From Dysidea avara (lineage: Eukaryota; Porifera; Demospongiae; Dictyoceratida; Dysideidae): 64,000 nt of DNA. The DNA lies in NCBI RefSeq assembly GCF_963678975.1, contig NC_089280.1, positions 36,182,508-36,246,507 of the forward strand. The letters are read 5' to 3'. Positions 60,482 through 64,000 of this stretch are shown here, in pieces; the first letter of the stretch is position 1, and every line of letters begins with the position of its first letter. A program made the translations under genes and the position numbers. The notes beneath the pieces are model-generated. The model made no database searches. It was not told where the DNA came from and saw only the letters and a list, made by a program, of their open reading frames with translations.

Positions 60482-61970
60482 TAGGGTCCGCAATCCGAAA
60501 AATCAACTTCTACAAATCAATCCCCCTACCATTGTGGGATGTTCATTGTAGTATCCCATTGCTTGATCCACCATGAAACCGGAGGCACGATTGTTGTCTT
60601 CACGGAAATATCATTTTCAGTATCTCACAAGATGCAAGATTTATTTTTAAAATTTCGTGCTCCACACAAAGGACCGGATGAAACTTGCTACTTAGCCAAA
60701 TCGTATCCAGAGTTGTTGTAGTTGAAAACTACGCACAGAAATAAGTAAATGATTTGCTGGGTGCCCGGCACAGGGTTGCTTTCTTTGAAAAAACAGACAA
60801 AGAAATACGAAGTTTCGAATTCAAACTGCCCTACCACCCAGGGCAAGAGAAGCCAACTATTCCTCATAGTGTTTCGATACGGTTGGGTGCATAGTCTGTC
60901 TATGCTGTTAGTTTGGAAAAGATCTGAGACTTCTCACCATCTGGGTGACGAGCGTCAAAATTTTCTGCAGCATCAAAGAATTGTGTCGCGCTTTCTAGCC
61001 ATTTCCAGCGCTTCTGCAGCCACAACAATCATCAATTATAGACTAAAACTATGGCAAAAGATGTCTCTGAACGTTTGGTAATAGCGGTTGTCAATTATTG
61101 TTTCATCCACAGCTTCCACGCCTCGCTCTAAGCTATGCATCAAGGGAGGTAGCAAAATCGTCCAAATTTGACTCCACCTCTCACGCTCCACAGCAACTTC
61201 AAATCTTCACTAGATCATCCTACATCACCATTATGCTTCAAAACATCCCAAAACAAACCGAAAAATGCACAAAATCTTTCATTTTTGATTCGAGCTGGGT
61301 GGAGCTCCTGGTGAGCTGCTGGTATACTGCATCATATGAAATCACAGAAATACCAACTACTACTACTACCAAACGTTTTGAACCATCTTTTATCATCATT
61401 CTAAACCAACTTAAGTGACCAGTGTGGCATCAGAAGTACCGGAAAGCACTTTGGTACCATTGAGAGAATCCCTTGAAATGACGCACGAAAATTTTGACGT
61501 TCTTCACCCAGATGGTGAGAAGTCTCAGATCCTTTCCAGACTAACAGCATAGACAGACTATGCATCCAACCTTATCACATCACTATGAGGAAGAGTTGGC
61601 TTTTCTTATCTTGGCTGGTAAGGAAGTTTGAATTTGAAAATTCGTGTTTTGTTTTCTGCTTTTTGAGAGAAATCAACCCTGTGCCGGTAACCCAGTGAAT
61701 CATTTGCTTATTACTGTGCGTACTTTTGAACTACATTAACTCTAGATAATACCTAGCTAAGCAGCAAGTTCTATCCTGTTCTTTGTGTGGAGCACGAAAT
61801 TTTAAAAATAATTTTTGCATCTCACGAAATACTAAAATCAATAGTTCTGTGAAGACAACAATCGTGCCTCCGGTTTCATGGTGGATCTAGCAATAGGATA
61901 CTACAATGAACATCCCACAATGGTAGGGGGATTGATTTGTGAAAGTTGATTTTTCGGATTGCGGACCCTA
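60482..61970. mobile_element. Fold-back element B
   Basis: Ends TAGGGTCCGCAATCCGAAAA and its complement; arms of roughly 550-580 bases (60482-61060 and 61400-61970), more diverged from each other than those of A. The terminal 24 bases are shared with A apart from a few positions. The arms are otherwise unrelated to A. Flanked by CCTATGG on both sides. No recognised protein. Confidence 0.8.
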
Positions 61971-62013
61971 CCTATGGGGTGTCTATTATCTATGATGATA
62001 CTATTACGTCTAC

Positions 62014-62021
62014 TCACGTGA
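62014..62021. promoter_or_regulatory. TCACGTGA palindrome upstream of ABC paralogue
   Basis: TCACGTGA lies about 126 bases upstream of the ATG at 62147. The other ABC gene has the same 8 bases about 95 bases upstream of its ATG (21835-21842). CACGTG is an E-box core bound by bHLH-zip factors. The element is short, so chance is possible. Confidence 0.35.
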
Positions 62022-62146
62022 GAAAGAGTAGGGCGCCTCCAAACTAGAAGTAGCTGTGTCGCTCTCGATCCGCCCGTCTCAAGCTCTCGGCTGCTCTCGC
62101 GGTTGCTACTGTTTGTTTAGCTTGAACACTCAGGTCGACTCAACTC

Positions 62147-62253
62147 ATGGACCTGGCGGTCAGTGTACAGGGAGTCTACAAGAGTTATGGTAAAGGAAAG
62201 GCAGCTACCCACGTGTTGAAGGGTCTCACGATGGAAGTACCATACAATACAAT
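62147..62253 (+). CDS. First exon of a second ABC transporter gene (ABCH / ABCG20-23 type)
   Basis: The ATG at 62147 gives MDLAVSVQGVYKSYGKGKAA then THVLKGLTMEVPYNT and a GTAAGT donor in the same phase as exon 1 of the gene at 21741. The last 45 or so coding bases are identical to that exon apart from one change. It should join a Walker A exon, but none appears before the LINE at 62640, so the rest of the gene is either beyond the window or lost. It is transcribed away from the first gene. Confidence 0.8.
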
Positions 62254-62639
62254 GTAAGTGTTGACCAGCTTATGTGATTGTAGCTCGTGAGTTGTGTGAT
62301 ATCGCCGTGTAGTCTCCCCCCAGACCACCAGGCCTGGAGGGAGCCTTGTTTGATGTTGCAAGGTGAAATGTAGCTAGCGTGTACTCATGGTATGTGTGGA
62401 TTGTCACTAGCTATTTCTCACAGGTCCTTATAGTGGAATAGCATTTAAAATATTTATTTGTTTATCAATATTGTGAAAACATCAAAAATGAGGATCATAC
62501 ACAGACCAAAGTAGCTAATAGCAGTTTTTTCCCTCATCTGAAGCAGTCAGTCATACGTTCTAGGTTAGTTGACTCACTGATTGTAGAACTGCGATATTCT
62601 ATACTAGCCAACAGTCCAGATGTCTCTCCCACTCTCCTT

Positions 62640-63720
62640 AACTCTTTATCTCTATTATGGAGTTAGAGCCGGGTAATGCACTAAACTGGATCACATCTTT
62701 TCTGACTTGACACAAGTGTTGTGTGTGGTGGATGCACCTCCACCCCCTGTAATGTTTTAAGTGGTGTCCCACAAGGCTCTGTACTAGGTCCTCTGTTATT
62801 TCTTATATATATATAAATGATATTGTACAGGAATTAAGTTCTATTTGTCGCTTATACGCTGATGACTACATACTATATAGGAGAATTGACAGTTGTACAG
62901 ATTTTAGAGCCTTGCAAGACAATCTGCAACTTTTGGAACTATGGGAGAAAAAGTGAAAAATGTCTTTCAACATCAATAAATGTATGGTTATATCAATAAC
63001 TCTTAAACAAACCCCAATACATGCTAATTACACCCTTCAGGAAAATAACTTACTATGGTCGAGTGTGCCAAATACCTGGGGGTATCAATTAACTCCAAGC
63101 TATCTTTTAACCAGCACGTGGACAATGTGTGCAAAAAGGCAAACTCTGTATTAAGTTTTGTAAGGAGAAATTTTGTGAACTGTTCACGTAAAATCAAAGA
63201 AGATCTGTATCTTACATACATCAAATCCACTTTGGAACATGCAGCTACAGCTTGGGCACCTTATAGCAGACAGTCAATTAACAAATTGGAGTCTGTACAA
63301 AGACGAGCAGCTCGTTTTGTGATGCATGATTACTATACCAAACTAGCAGTGTATCAAACATGTTATTACGTCTTAATTGGGATACCATGGAAACACACTT
63401 CAAACATCTAAGACTTCAAATGTTGCAAATTATTCATAGTAGCATGGATGTCTCACTACCTAGCTATATAACACATAGAACAAGGCATACCAGGGGCAGT
63501 GACCTTAAATTTATGCAGCCAGACACAGCTATTGACGCATACAAGTACAGCTTCTTTCCTACATCAATTCGATTATGGAACAATCTATCTAGATACTATA
63601 AATTGTAACAATTTAGGTACTTTTAATTGTAACATTTAGGTACTTTTAAGGAACATTTAAATAACACTAGATTGTAACTTGACCTAAATTATTACACCTA
63701 TTGTAACATACTCACTCATG
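62640..63720 (+). pseudogene. 5'-truncated LINE, reverse transcriptase fragment E
   Basis: Read across frames: SGVPQGSVLGPLLFL near 62760-62808, ICRLYADDYILYRRID near 62848-62893, MSFNINKCMVISITLKQTPI near 62960-63019, then KYLGVSINSKLSFNQHVDNV and STLEHAATAWAPYSRQSINK. It ends YSFFPTSIRLWNNLSRYYKL at 63608. It is in the same subfamily as 49340-50450. The ADD box is kept, but at least three frame changes occur. It may be inserted in intron 1 of the second ABC gene. Confidence 0.85.
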
Positions 63721-64000
63721 TGAGTTCTACAATTATTACCTATAATAATAATCTCCTGCTAAGGCTTCAGTTGCCAGTGTCCACTCTGCTACATTCAAGG
63801 ACCATGCATATCATGATTTACGTTGCGCTCGTGTTGATTAATGGGAATCAAAATTCGAGACATTAACTGTACGTTCAAAATAAATTTTTAGACTTTGTCA
63901 CTCTGGAGCAAACTTGTCCTTTATGGAAGAGGTTGATGTACGGCCTCACTGAGAAACAGCCGTCCTTCTTGCTACATGCTGGTTGTGATACTCTACCAAC
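63721..64000. other. Unassigned sequence at the right edge
   Basis: A short + strand stretch reads ENSPLWKRLMYGLTEKQPSF-like text in one frame (about 63900-64000, QTCPLWKRLMYGLTEKQPSF LLHAGCDTLPT), which may be the start of a coding region or part of another retroelement. It is cut by the window edge and cannot be identified. Confidence 0.3.

Larger units (their letters stand above)
58722..61994. mobile_element. Composite of two fold-back elements inside a short palindrome
   Basis: The outside is CATAGATAATAGACACCCC on the left and its exact complement on the right (61976-61994), flanked by ATGATAC (58715-58721 and 61995-62001). Inside are two large fold-back elements, A (58752-60474) and B (60482-61970). 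The same 7-base word CCTATGG stands before A, between A and B, and after B. Confidence 0.8.

Overview
This is a eukaryotic, animal-type window: AT-rich, intron-rich and dominated by transposable elements. The genes are split into short exons (34 to 240 bases) with GT..AG borders. The repeats include tRNA-derived SINEs, LINEs, a Ty3/gypsy element, a DIRS-type element, KDZ-transposase coding sequence, MITEs and long microsatellites. No bacterial operons, rRNA genes or CRISPR arrays are present. An early-branching marine invertebrate, most likely a demosponge, fits best; this is an inference from gene families, and no taxonomic marker is visible.

Layout. 1-2960: decayed DIRS-type (tyrosine recombinase) retrotransposon on +. 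3771?-21741: an ABC transporter gene of the ABCH / ABCG20-23 type on -, with a complete nucleotide-binding domain in the right half and the start of the membrane domain in the left half. Its introns carry pogo-like, hAT-like and fold-back elements, a LINE tail with C2H2 zinc fingers, and about 2 kb of TG and GTGTA satellite. 21898-28200: LINE remnants, a CA tract and a minisatellite. 28234-36622: related short elements with CAGGGGCGGATCCAG-like ends. 31200-37620: a + strand gene encoding an acidic N-terminus, a zinc ribbon, Thr/Ser/Pro tandem repeats and a C-terminal CXXC zinc finger. 39000-48811: a - strand multi-exon KDZ (Kyakuja-Dileera-Zisupton) transposase gene, convergent with the CXXC gene. 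49340-50450: LINE reverse transcriptase. 50782-55324: a very young Ty3/gypsy element with LTRs that I read as identical. 55817-61994: three large fold-back elements, each with a target-site duplication. 62147-62253: first exon of a second ABC transporter gene on +, almost identical at its 3' end to the first exon of the other gene. 62640-63720: another LINE.

How it fits together. Two host-type ABC transporter genes lie head to head about 40 kb apart, and the DNA between them is filled with mobile elements, many nested. The most interesting unit is the convergent CXXC gene / KDZ transposase pair. KDZ elements in other lineages are linked to TET/JBP DNA-modification genes, and CXXC fingers read CpG methylation state, so a large KDZ transposon carrying its own CpG-reading protein is a reasonable hypothesis that can be tested.

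Caveat: several otherwise convincing coding exons are broken by single-base frame changes, some of them in A/T runs. This happens even in the gypsy element with identical LTRs, so assembly indels may be as important as real decay. All splice sites were read by eye.
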